Below, one piece after another: positions 35,462-42,483 of a stretch of DNA of 64,000 bases. Location of the stretch: assembly GCF_007993045.1 (NCBI RefSeq), contig NZ_VOOR01000029.1, forward strand, positions 1 to 64,000. The letters run 5' to 3'. Below the pieces are notes generated by a model. It was given only the letters and a program-made list of their open reading frames with translations, was not told the DNA's origin and did no database searches. The position numbers and the translations under genes were made by a program. Position 1 is the stretch's first letter. Each line of letters opens with the position of its first letter. This stretch comes from Phaeodactylibacter luteus (GTDB lineage: Bacteria; Bacteroidota; Bacteroidia; Chitinophagales; Saprospiraceae).

Positions 35462-35624
35462 GTGGTCTGTCAAGGCTAAAACTAGGGGTTGCCTGCGGCG
35501 GCTTTTGAGGCTACTCTTCGTTGGACAACCCCTTACGTAGCGCTGCTATGCGCGGGAACATCCGCCTTGATTAGCCTCAAAATTCGCTCCCACTCAACCC
35601 ATAAATTAACACTTGACAGACCAC
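35462..35624. mobile_element. Foldback element, family B copy 1
   Basis: A 163-bp element with perfect terminal inverted repeats (GTGGTCTGTCAAG and its complement), flanked by TA on both sides (35460-35461 and 35625-35626). Including the flanking CTA/TAG the repeat is 16 bp. It has no coding capacity. TA-flanked short elements are typical of those mobilised by IS630/Tc1-mariner-type transposases. The right-hand TA is shared with copy 2. Confidence 0.8.
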
Positions 35625-35626
35625 TA

Positions 35627-35821
35627 GCGGCTCAAGTCCTAAATCCTTGACACCCCAAGCCTTGGCCTTTTGCCCGCTGATGGAAACCTGCAAGCCTCGC
35701 CGACTTCATCGTGCGGCCCCTTATCCCCACGCTTCGTGTAGGCTATGGCTGTGTTTCCAGGCCTCATCAGCAAACAAAGATTCCTGCGGCTTAATGATCA
35801 TAGATTTAAAACTTGAACCAC
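35627..35821. mobile_element. Foldback element, family B copy 2
   Basis: A 195-bp element next to copy 1. The left end GCGGCTCAAGTCCTAAATC and the complement of the right end, GTGGTTCAAGTTTTAAATC, match at 15 of 19 positions; TA flanks both ends (35625-35626, 35822-35823). Its left arm shares AAATCCTTGACACCCCAAG with copy 3, so these belong to one family. Confidence 0.75.
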
Positions 35822-35884
35822 TAGCTTTCGCCGAGGAGTATATGGGGTTGGTCGAACTCCTGTGGCGGTAGGCAGCCAATCCCT

Positions 35885-35892
35885 TACTTTTG
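35885..35892 (+). promoter_or_regulatory. Promoter -7 box for NfeD-like gene
   Basis: TACTTTTG fits TAnnTTTG and lies 63 bp upstream of the start at 35955, just beyond family B copy 2. Confidence 0.55.
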
Positions 35893-35954
35893 TAAAGTTA
35901 AATAATGCCTTGGCCTAAAAAGCCCAGGCTGCTATCTGAACAAACAACGAAAAC

Positions 35955-36560
35955 ATGCCGGGGCTATTCTTTGGCGATTGGTGGGGACAACTCAACTTGC
36001 TACAGCAAAGCCTTTGGCTGCTGTCGGTAAGCAGTAGCCTGTTGTTGCTCATTCTGATAGTCATGAGCCTGTTGGACCCCGATACGGAGGCAGAGGCCAA
36101 TGCTCGCCTGGCTAAGGTTTTCAATGCCCGCACTATCCTGACCTTCCTCACCTTCTTTGCTTGGACCGGGCTCGGGGTTTCTTACTACTGGGCCGCTCCG
36201 GTGGCCGCCCTTGGCACAGGCCTAATTGCAGGCTTGCTCGCTGCTGTTTTTGCAAAAGGCATCACCCTTATGCTGCTGCGCCTCGCGCCCAGGGGCGGAG
36301 CCCCCCGGCATCCTGAACGGCTGATGGCCACCACAGGGCGAGTACTGGCGGTCGTCCCCTCACACCGCAATGGTTTCGGAAAGGTCCACCTTAATGTGAA
36401 AGGGGCCCCGTACGAACTAGAGGCGATGACGGCAGGCTTTGAGCTCAAGCCCGGTGCTTCGGTAAGGGTGGTCGGGGTGATCGAAGAAGGGCGGGTGCTT
36501 GTAGTAGAGCCCTTGGAAGATGAAGGCTATCCTCACGAAGAGCACGGCTTGCCCCGATAG
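35955..36560 (+). CDS. NfeD-like/OB-fold membrane protein
   Basis: A 201-residue protein with three hydrophobic segments (about 16-38, 55-75 and 78-98) and a soluble C-terminal domain (about 115-195) that reads like the NfeD OB-fold (TTGRVLAVVPSHRNGFGKVHL, PGASVRVVGVIEEGRVLVVEP). NfeD proteins partner stomatin-like SPFH proteins in membrane organisation; no stomatin gene follows here. The N-terminal part resembles the OB-fold membrane proteins often annotated YqiJ-like. It is monocistronic with a promoter box 63 bp upstream. Confidence 0.7.
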   Translation: MPGLFFGDWWGQLNLLQQSLWLLSVSSSLLLLILIVMSLLDPDTEAEANARLAKVFNARTILTFLTFFAWTGLGVSYYWAAPVAALGTGLIAGLLAAVFAKGITLMLLRLAPRGGAPRHPERLMATTGRVLAVVPSHRNGFGKVHLNVKGAPYELEAMTAGFELKPGASVRVVGVIEEGRVLVVEPLEDEGYPHEEHGLPR

Positions 36561-36670
36561 TAATATGGCATCTCTTAAAGCACGAGGTGCCATTTCAACC
36601 CTGCAATCATCTCCTGTACACCAAGCCAATTAATAACAGAGAACAGCACTCGGCGGAGCACCTTAAGGAT

Positions 36671-36824
36671 GGGGCCTGCCCCTGCCTGCCGGCAGGTGCC
36701 GCTATGCTCCGGGGCTCGCTATCCGCTCGGCCCTATCGGGCTTATACCCCTTCGCAGCGCTAGGCCAATGCCAGGCTATAAAGCCCGAAATGCTTAAACC
36801 TTTGCGGCACTTTGGTTCACGCCC
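36671..36824 (+). repeat. Family A element, copy 6 (left-truncated)
   Basis: Begins at GGGGCCTGCCCCTGCC; the preceding TTAAGGAT resembles the extra segment of the long subfamily. Hairpin 1 loop is TGCC, hairpin 2 is GGCCC-TATC-GGGCT, and the right terminal repeat (CACTTTGGTTCACGCCC) is intact. There is no left terminal repeat or direct repeat. It lies between two converging genes, about 95-110 bp from each. Confidence 0.75.
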
Positions 36825-36918
36825 CAGCGCGTGCTCAGCTTTTGTGCCGGTGCTGGGGCCTGGGGCAGCCGCCGCAAGGGGCAGTTTCAAAATAGGGAAC
36901 AAGCAGGGCCGAGCCGCA

Positions 36919-37506
36919 TTAAGCTTCTTTTTCCAGCCTATCCCTCCGCTTTTTGTATGCACGTGCCGCCCAAAAGATGAAACCTGCAAACAAGGCCAAG
37001 CCGCCAAAAAGGTAGCCGTAATTCAGGCTGCCAGCCTTGCCGTATACTGCTGTGTAAGAAATCGTAATCAGGAATAGAGTAGGGAGCTCATTCAGCAGCC
37101 GGTACTGCCAGGAGTTGAAAATGCGCTCCCCAGCTTGCATCCGCCTGATGATGCCTTTAGTCCAAAGATGGTAGGCTGTCAGCCCTGCAAGCAGCAGGAG
37201 CTTCAGGTGCATCCACCCAGGTGTGCCCATGCTGAGGTAATTGGGCAGCCGGTCTGATATCCAGCCTAAGGCGAGCATAGCCAGGCCCGCGCCCCAGGTG
37301 ATCATCATGGCAGGGTTGCAGATGATGCGGTATACCCGCCACTCCATAATTTGGTATTGCCTTTTCAGGATGCCTTTCTCTGGCTCAGGCTGGCCAGCGG
37401 CTTCTTCATCGTAGACCAATATGCGGCCCAGATAAAACAGGCCGGCAAACCAAGATACGAAGCCTACTACGTGGAGGGCTTTTAGGAAAAAAATTGCGTA
37501 AGCCAT
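36919..37506 (-). CDS. hemJ: Protoporphyrinogen IX oxidase HemJ
   Basis: A 195-residue inner-membrane protein with about five hydrophobic segments, matching the HemJ family that oxidises protoporphyrinogen IX to protoporphyrin IX in haem synthesis. The conserved His lies in FLKALHVVGFVSWFAGLFYLGR near residue 11, and a conserved Lys-containing segment is HLKLLLLAGLTAYH. The C-terminus is basic (AARAYKKRRDRL). It lies 109 bp downstream of clpX on the same strand, after a hairpin, so it is probably independent. Confidence 0.88.
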   Translation of the reverse strand: MAYAIFFLKALHVVGFVSWFAGLFYLGRILVYDEEAAGQPEPEKGILKRQYQIMEWRVYRIICNPAMMITWGAGLAMLALGWISDRLPNYLSMGTPGWMHLKLLLLAGLTAYHLWTKGIIRRMQAGERIFNSWQYRLLNELPTLFLITISYTAVYGKAGSLNYGYLFGGLALFAGFIFWAARAYKKRRDRLEKEA

Positions 37507-37529
37507 TTTGCGGACGTTTAGAAAACAAG

Positions 37530-37561
37530 ATGGGGCAGCTACCTTACTGGCAGCGCCCCAT
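37530..37561 (-). terminator. Hairpin after clpX
   Basis: The inverted repeat ATGGGGC/GCCCCAT lies 54 bp after the clpX stop on the minus strand. The T-run is poor, so it may only attenuate or protect the message. Confidence 0.4.
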
Positions 37562-37615
37562 GATTTCGATTGGGTGCCTCCTGAGCAGAAAAGCGCAGGG
37601 CGGCTTTCATTTGCG

Positions 37616-38869
37616 CTAAGCAGCCCGTAGCTGCTTGCTCAGTTTGGAACGGTCCAGCTTTTCTTCAGCATAGGCTTTCGTGACCTCAAACTTATCCACG
37701 CCTTCTTTGGAAGGCAGCTCGAACATGGCATCCGTCATGACCGCCTCACAAATAGAGCGCAGCCCCCTTGCCCCAAGGTTGAACTCCAGTGCCTTCTGTG
37801 CAATGAATTCAATGGCATCTTGGGTAAACTCCAGTTTGATCCCTTCAAGATCGAACAGCTTTTTGTATTGCTTGATAAGGGCATTGCGTGGAGCGACCAA
37901 AATCTGCTTGAGGGCTTCCAAGTCGAGCGGCTCCAGGTAAGCGAGCACAGGCAGCCGGCCCAGCAGCTCGGGTATGAGCCCAAAGCTCCTCAAGTCTTGA
38001 TGGCTGATATACTGTAGCAAGTTTTCCCGATCGTGGGCAGAAACGGCGGCTTCAGTCCCTTTGAACCCAATGACATGTGTATTGACGCGGCGGGCGATCA
38101 CCTTTTCAATGCCGTCAAATGCTCCTCCACAAATGAAGAGGATATTGCTGGTATTGATTTTGACGAGCTTCTGCTCAGGGTGCTTGCGGCCACCTTGAGG
38201 GGGGACGTTGACATCCGTGCCTTCCAGCATCTTCAACATGGCCTGCTGTACGCCTTCCCCAGATACATCGCGGGTGATAGAAGGGTTGTCGCTTTTGCGT
38301 GAGATCTTGTCAATCTCATCAATGTAAACGATGCCGCGCTCTGCTGCCGCAACATCGTAATCGCAAACCTGAAGCAGACGGCTAAGGATGCTCTCTACGT
38401 CCTCGCCCACATAGCCTGCCTCTGTAAAGACGGTAGCATCAACGATGGCGAAGGGCACGTTCAGGAATTTTGCTATGGTTTTGGCGAGCAGCGTCTTGCC
38501 CGTGCCAGTTTGGCCTACAAAAACAATATTGGACTTTTCGATTTCAATATCATCTTGCCTGCTTTGGCGCAGGCGCTTGTAGTGGTTGTAAACCGCAACG
38601 GACAAGAATTTTTTAGCCTCATCCTGGCCAATTACGTAATGGTCCAGATGGGTTTTGATTTCCTTGGGGGTAATCTGATCCGGAAGGAGAAAGTCTTTCT
38701 TTTCTTCTTCTTTGGCTTTGCCGCCATAGAGTTCTTCCTCTATGATTTCACCAGCCTGTTCCACGCACACTTCACAAATGTGCCCGTCAATACCTGCGAT
38801 GAGGATAAGGGCTTCTGATTTGTCTCTTCCACAAAAGGAACAGCGGTAACTTTGCTTGCTCTTACGCAT
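37616..38869 (-). CDS. clpX: ATP-dependent protease ATP-binding subunit ClpX
   Basis: A 417-residue AAA+ unfoldase that feeds proteins to ClpP. The N-terminal zinc domain ([11 protein letters not shown] ... HICEVCV) is followed by Walker [16 protein letters not shown], Walker B VYIDEID, the pore loop GYVGED and the arginine-finger/sensor region [11 protein letters not shown]. The start at 38869 gives the normal family N-terminus. clpP lies 136 bp upstream on the same strand, the usual tig-clpP-clpX order. Confidence 0.97.
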   Translation of the reverse strand: MRKSKQSYRCSFCGRDKSEALILIAGIDGHICEVCVEQAGEIIEEELYGGKAKEEEKKDFLLPDQITPKEIKTHLDHYVIGQDEAKKFLSVAVYNHYKRLRQSRQDDIEIEKSNIVFVGQTGTGKTLLAKTIAKFLNVPFAIVDATVFTEAGYVGEDVESILSRLLQVCDYDVAAAERGIVYIDEIDKISRKSDNPSITRDVSGEGVQQAMLKMLEGTDVNVPPQGGRKHPEQKLVKINTSNILFICGGAFDGIEKVIARRVNTHVIGFKGTEAAVSAHDRENLLQYISHQDLRSFGLIPELLGRLPVLAYLEPLDLEALKQILVAPRNALIKQYKKLFDLEGIKLEFTQDAIEFIAQKALEFNLGARGLRSICEAVMTDAMFELPSKEGVDKFEVTKAYAEEKLDRSKLSKQLRAA

Positions 38870-38948
38870 ATAAAATGCTGTTTGATACTCATGAATGCCC
38901 GTTTGCGCAACGGGTAGCACTTGAAACTGTGCTTGGGGCATTGAAAGT

Positions 38949-38993
38949 GAAAGGCAGCGCTGTGGCTAGGTTTACCGGCCAGCACTGCCTTTC
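38949..38993 (-). terminator. Hairpin between clpP and clpX
   Basis: A 14-bp stem with one mismatch (GAAAGGCAGCGCTG with CAGCACTGCCTTTC), starting 12 bp after the clpP stop. The T-run is weak. It may partly uncouple clpX from clpP. Confidence 0.55.
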
Positions 38994-39005
38994 ATAAAAG
39001 TTGGC

Positions 39006-39716
39006 TTATTCTTTCTCTTTACGGGGGCTGTTGCGGTCCAGCACCTCGTCAATCAAGCCATATTCTTTGGCAACGTTTGCTGTCATCCAGTTGTCGCGGT
39101 CGCAGTCTTCTTCAATCTTTTCGAATGGCTGGCCGGTGTGCGATGCCAGGATTTCGTAGAGCTCCTTCTGCATGTCTTTGATCAGTTTGTAGCTGATCTC
39201 CATGTCAGACACCTGCCCCTGCATGCCGCCTAGTGGCTGATGAATCATCACCCGGCTGTGTGGCAGGCAAGTACGCTTGCCCTTCTCGCCAGCAGTGAGC
39301 AGGACGGCCCCCATAGAGGCAGCCAGGCCAGTACAGATGGTGTTGACGTCAGGCGCGATGTATTGCATAGTGTCATAAATGCCGAGGCCTGCGATAACGG
39401 AGCCGCCCGGGCTGTTGATGAACATCTGCACATCCCGCTTGGGGTCGTCAGACTCAAGGAACAGCAGCTGAGCCTGAATGACATTGGCTACGTAATCATT
39501 GACGGGCACCCCCATGAAGATGATCCGGTCCATCATCAGACGGGAAAATACATCCATTGGGAATACATTCTTGATGCGCTCGTCTATGATAGCTGTGGTG
39601 AAGCCCTGAATATTCGGGCCCGCAGGGGTGGTTTGGTCGATGTATTTTTCGAGATGCATGCTACTCATGCCAAGGTGCTTGGTAGCATACTTCATGAACT
39701 CATTCTTCTGGAACAT
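39006..39716 (-). CDS. clpP: ATP-dependent Clp protease proteolytic subunit
   Basis: A 236-residue serine protease subunit that forms the tetradecameric chamber used with ClpX. The catalytic Ser is in [11 protein letters not shown], the His in MIHQPLGG and the Asp in EYGLIDEV. The N-terminal extension ([16 protein letters not shown]) is usual in Bacteroidota and is kept. The gene is in the conserved tig-clpP-clpX order, but it is separated from tig by 575 bp filled with repeat elements, so it probably needs its own promoter. Confidence 0.96.
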   Translation of the reverse strand: MFQKNEFMKYATKHLGMSSMHLEKYIDQTTPAGPNIQGFTTAIIDERIKNVFPMDVFSRLMMDRIIFMGVPVNDYVANVIQAQLLFLESDDPKRDVQMFINSPGGSVIAGLGIYDTMQYIAPDVNTICTGLAASMGAVLLTAGEKGKRTCLPHSRVMIHQPLGGMQGQVSDMEISYKLIKDMQKELYEILASHTGQPFEKIEEDCDRDNWMTANVAKEYGLIDEVLDRNSPRKEKE

Positions 39717-39905
39717 TCGTTTTCGCTTTAAATCGTTAGGAAAGGTGATCTTGGCTCACGATAAAAATCAACATCTATAACAAATCGGCCGCCTTCGGGT
39801 TGAGCCGCGCTCAAAACTTTCCTGTATTAGGCCCTGCGGTGGTGTAACGAAATTGGGTTTGCCTAGCAGGGCAAACCCAATAACCGGATTGCAGACAAGC
39901 CTTTA

Positions 39906-39940
39906 GAGCGTGTCGGGGTTTTGGTCTTATAGTCGAAAAT
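39906..39940. repeat. Family C fragment
   Basis: A 35-bp sequence starting GAGCGTGTCGGGGTTTTGGT after a TA. It aligns with the outer right arm of the family C element at 924-1085 read on the other strand. It is cut off by a family B element that begins at 39943. Confidence 0.55.
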
Positions 39941-39942
39941 TA

Positions 39943-40105
39943 GTGCCTCAAGCTATAAATCCTTGACACCCCAAGTTTCGTTCTTTTCCGCCTACTCTTC
40001 GTTAAAGAACCGCTCCTTTAGCTCGGGCTAAAGTCGCGAACCTTCGCCTTGATTAGCTGGAAAATAACTTCAACTTAAGTATCAGAGATTTATGGCTTAA
40101 GGCAC
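39943..40105. mobile_element. Foldback element, family B copy 3
   Basis: A 163-bp element. The left end GTGCCTCAAGCTATAAATC and the complement of the right end, GTGCCTTAAGCCATAAATC, agree at 17 of 19 positions. TA flanks both ends (39941-39942, 40106-40107). It abuts a family A copy on its right, exactly at the TA of CCAGGCTA, and a family C fragment on its left. Confidence 0.8.
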
Positions 40106-40236
40106 TAGCCTGGCATTGGGCTAGCGCTGCGGAGGGGTGGAAGCCCGATAGGGCCGAGCGGACAGCGAGCCCCGCAGCATAGCGGCACCTGCCCGCTGGC
40201 AGGGGCAGGCCCCTATCCTTACGGAATGGGCAGGCC
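40106..40236 (-). repeat. Family A element, copy 7 (both ends lost)
   Basis: Core only, minus orientation, with hairpin 1 (loop AGCG) and hairpin 2 (GGCCC-TATC-GGGCT) and the CCTTACG segment of the long subfamily. It is cut at its inner TA by family B copy 3. Neither terminal repeat remains. It lies 56 bp after the tig stop codon. Confidence 0.7.
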
Positions 40237-40291
40237 ATCACGCGAAGCAAGCTGGGCAAGCCAGAACAACGATAATCTGCTTTGCAGCTTC

Positions 40292-41704
40292 TTATTCCTC
40301 TTCTTCAGCGGCTGCAGATGAGGCATTGGAAGCTCGGGCTTTTTCTACCTCTGCCTCGAATGTCTTGAGGTCCACTGGCTTTTCTGCGATGCTGACTTTT
40401 TCAATCAGCGCACCAAACACGCGGTCGGTCAAGACTTCTTCATACAGCTGTTCTACCTGCTTTTCGTCTTGTAGGATACGCATGGCCGTACTCTCTACAA
40501 TCTGCTCCATGCCAGCCATAGGGGCACCGCCGAAGTAGCTGCGGATGCGGCGGCGGGCTGCTTCTACCACCTCGCCCTCTTCTACCTTGATTTCAAATTT
40601 GCTGACCAGTTTGTTGCGGATGAGCGACCACTGTAGGTTCTTGGCAAAGCCATCAAATTCGGCTTCTATCTGCTCTGCGGTGACGCCTTCGTTGCTTGCG
40701 GCCATCCAGCGCTTAAGGAATGCTTCGGGCAGTTCGAGGGGGTTGAGCTCCAGTAGGCGCTCCTGAATATCACGGGAGAGCAGCGCTTCCGCCTGATTGT
40801 TGTAGAAGCCAGCGATCTGCTCGCGGATTTTCTCCTTGGCTTCCTCTTCTGAAGCAACTTCGCCTTCGCCGAAAGCCTGATCAAAGAACTCCTGATCCAG
40901 CGCTGCAGGTACAATGCGGTTGACTTCCAGTATTTCGGCTTCAAATTCAGGGTTGAAGGTTACGTCTGCGTCTGCTTCCTCCAAGTTGAGGTAATACTTT
41001 CGCACATAGTCTTCGTCCCGCCCTTCTTCGAGCTCGAGCAGGTTCAGCCGGATGGTGTCGCCCTGCTTTTTGGTGTAAAGCGCCTCACGCACAGCCTCGT
41101 TGGTATTGTTGTTGATCAGCACACTGAATTCGGTGCTGATGCCGCCTTCTTTTACCGTTTCCCCTTCGAGCTCGCGGGCAGCGAATTTCACCATGTCGTT
41201 GTCTTTCACCATTTCGGTGACGCTCTCCCGGTTGCCGCTGCGCTTGCGGGCGGCCATCAGGTCTTCTTCGACCATATCATCGGCCACTTCCACCGCCATT
41301 TTCTCGTAGGTCTCGCTCTCGTCAGCGCCTTTTACTTCAAAATCAGGAGATAAGCCAATATCAAATTTGAAAACGTAGTCCTGCAAAGCTTTGAGGTCGA
41401 ATTCGACAGGCTCCTGTTCTTCGGAAGGCAGAGGCTGGCCCAAGACGTTCAGGCCGTTTTCATTGAGGTATTGGTACAGTTCAGACTGCAGCATCTCGTT
41501 AATCACATCTGCCAGTACGCCTTTGCCATACATTTTCCTGAGCACAGATACAGGAGTTTTCCCTTTGCGGAACCCCTTCATATTGGCTTGCTTGCGGTAC
41601 TTGCCCAGTTCTGTGTTGAATTTTGGCTCGTAGTCGCTTTTTTCGAGCGTTACCGTGATGACGGCATTCAGATTGTCGATGTCTTTTCTTTCGACCTTTG
41701 GCAT
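40292..41704 (-). CDS. tig: Trigger factor
   Basis: A 470-residue ribosome-bound chaperone with prolyl isomerase fold. The ribosome-binding signature lies in MKGFRKGKTPVSVLRKMYGKG (residues about 39-58). A divergent middle domain (about 155-245) and a long helical C-terminal arm follow, ending in an acidic tail (ASSAAAEEEE). It stands first in the tig-clpP-clpX order on the minus strand, but the following gap holds three stacked repeat elements. A 12-bp inverted repeat lies 98 bp upstream. Confidence 0.93.
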   Translation of the reverse strand: MPKVERKDIDNLNAVITVTLEKSDYEPKFNTELGKYRKQANMKGFRKGKTPVSVLRKMYGKGVLADVINEMLQSELYQYLNENGLNVLGQPLPSEEQEPVEFDLKALQDYVFKFDIGLSPDFEVKGADESETYEKMAVEVADDMVEEDLMAARKRSGNRESVTEMVKDNDMVKFAARELEGETVKEGGISTEFSVLINNNTNEAVREALYTKKQGDTIRLNLLELEEGRDEDYVRKYYLNLEEADADVTFNPEFEAEILEVNRIVPAALDQEFFDQAFGEGEVASEEEAKEKIREQIAGFYNNQAEALLSRDIQERLLELNPLELPEAFLKRWMAASNEGVTAEQIEAEFDGFAKNLQWSLIRNKLVSKFEIKVEEGEVVEAARRRIRSYFGGAPMAGMEQIVESTAMRILQDEKQVEQLYEEVLTDRVFGALIEKVSIAEKPVDLKTFEAEVEKARASNASSAAAEEEE

Positions 41705-41801
41705 AACGCTTGGCGTTTGATTAATTAACGAAATGGGACGCTTGAAAACAGCGCTCCGCTATGGCGGAAGGGCATTATTTCAAGGCAGGGCTCCTCATAC
41801 A

Positions 41802-41843
41802 GCAAAGGCTGCACAACTTTTTTGAAGCTAATGCAGCCTTTGC
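41802..41843. repeat. Inverted repeat upstream of tig
   Basis: Perfect 12-bp arms GCAAAGGCTGCA and TGCAGCCTTTGC with an 18-nt spacer. There is no T-run on the minus strand. It lies between tRNA-Leu and tig and could be a processing or termination structure. Confidence 0.45.
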
Positions 41844-41994
41844 CGGGTGAGCAGACCTAAAAAAGATGCTTTGCACAGTTGCAGAGCAGAGGCAGTTTTG
41901 CCTGTGTTGTTAGCTAGCAAGATGGACTGCAACTCAAAGAAGGATAGTCGTCAGCCGGAACAGTTTTTTCGTTCCAAGGCTTTGGCTTGGCTCC

Positions 41995-42106
41995 TCGCCC
42001 ACCACGTTTGAACTATCCAAGTGCGGGTGGAGGGACTTCCCGCAATACTGCGGGACAAGCTTCTCGCCCACCACGTTTGAACTATCCAAGTGCGGGTGGA
42101 GGGACT
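41995..42106. repeat. 43-bp direct repeat including the tRNA-Leu 3' end
   Basis: The same 43 bp (from TCGCCCACCACG to GTGGAGGGACT) occurs at 41995-42037 and 42064-42106. The second copy runs into tRNA-Leu and includes its last 16 bases; the first copy is a detached duplicate. The 26-bp spacer contains the hairpin TCCCGC/GCGGGA. It looks like a tandem duplication or the remnant of a tRNA-targeted integration. Confidence 0.75.
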
Positions 42107-42172
42107 CGAACCCCCACGCCTTGCGGCACTAGATCCTAAGTCTAGCACGTCTACCAATTTCGCCACACCCGC
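42091..42172 (-). tRNA. tRNA-Leu (anticodon UAG)
   Basis: The minus strand folds as a tRNA with acceptor GCGGGTG/CACCCGC, anticodon stem GCTAGA/TCTAGT around loop CTTAGGA (anticodon TAG), a long class II variable arm (GCCGCAAGGC region) and T-loop GTTCGAG. The discriminator is A, and CCA is not encoded. A TATCTTTG box lies about 95 bp upstream. Confidence 0.95.
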
Positions 42173-42483
42173 ATTATAAGCAGCATAAATGCTGCGGATA
42201 GCTCATAAACCCTTGATTTTGCAGTGCTTGCGTGCACTAAAACCCCCAAGCTTTTCTTAGGGAGCCACAAAGATACAGGCTTTTGTTAAAAATCACACCT
42301 TTTCGGGTTAAAAAATGAGCCGAATAAACAAAAGGGGAGGGGATGGGGCCAAAAGAGGCGGCAGGGGCAAATATTTTAACAAAAGAGGAGGGGCAGGCTG
42401 GACAAATTAACAGACATTTACGTTATACATAAGGTTATGGGCACCTGCCCGGAGCCGATACTGAACAGCAGGAAAGAATTGTT
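42173..42483. other. Divergent region between tRNA-Leu and relA
   Basis: A 311-bp stretch with the tRNA promoter box at 42268 on the minus strand and an A/G-rich tract near 42310-42400. I find no consensus -7 box for relA on the plus strand, and no repeat or small gene. Confidence 0.45.
42268..42275 (-). promoter_or_regulatory. Promoter -7 box for tRNA-Leu
   Basis: TATCTTTG on the minus strand fits TAnnTTTG, about 95 bp upstream of the tRNA 5' end. Confidence 0.5.

Noticed and set aside
41995-42106. Intact attachment sites of a prophage or genomic island at tRNA-Leu
   Set aside because: Only 26 bp lie between the repeats and no integrase or phage gene is present, so at most this is a remnant.
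41951-42166. Minus-strand open frame over the tRNA-Leu locus
   Set aside because: It consists of the tRNA and the 43-bp direct repeat; the repeated peptide simply reflects the duplication.
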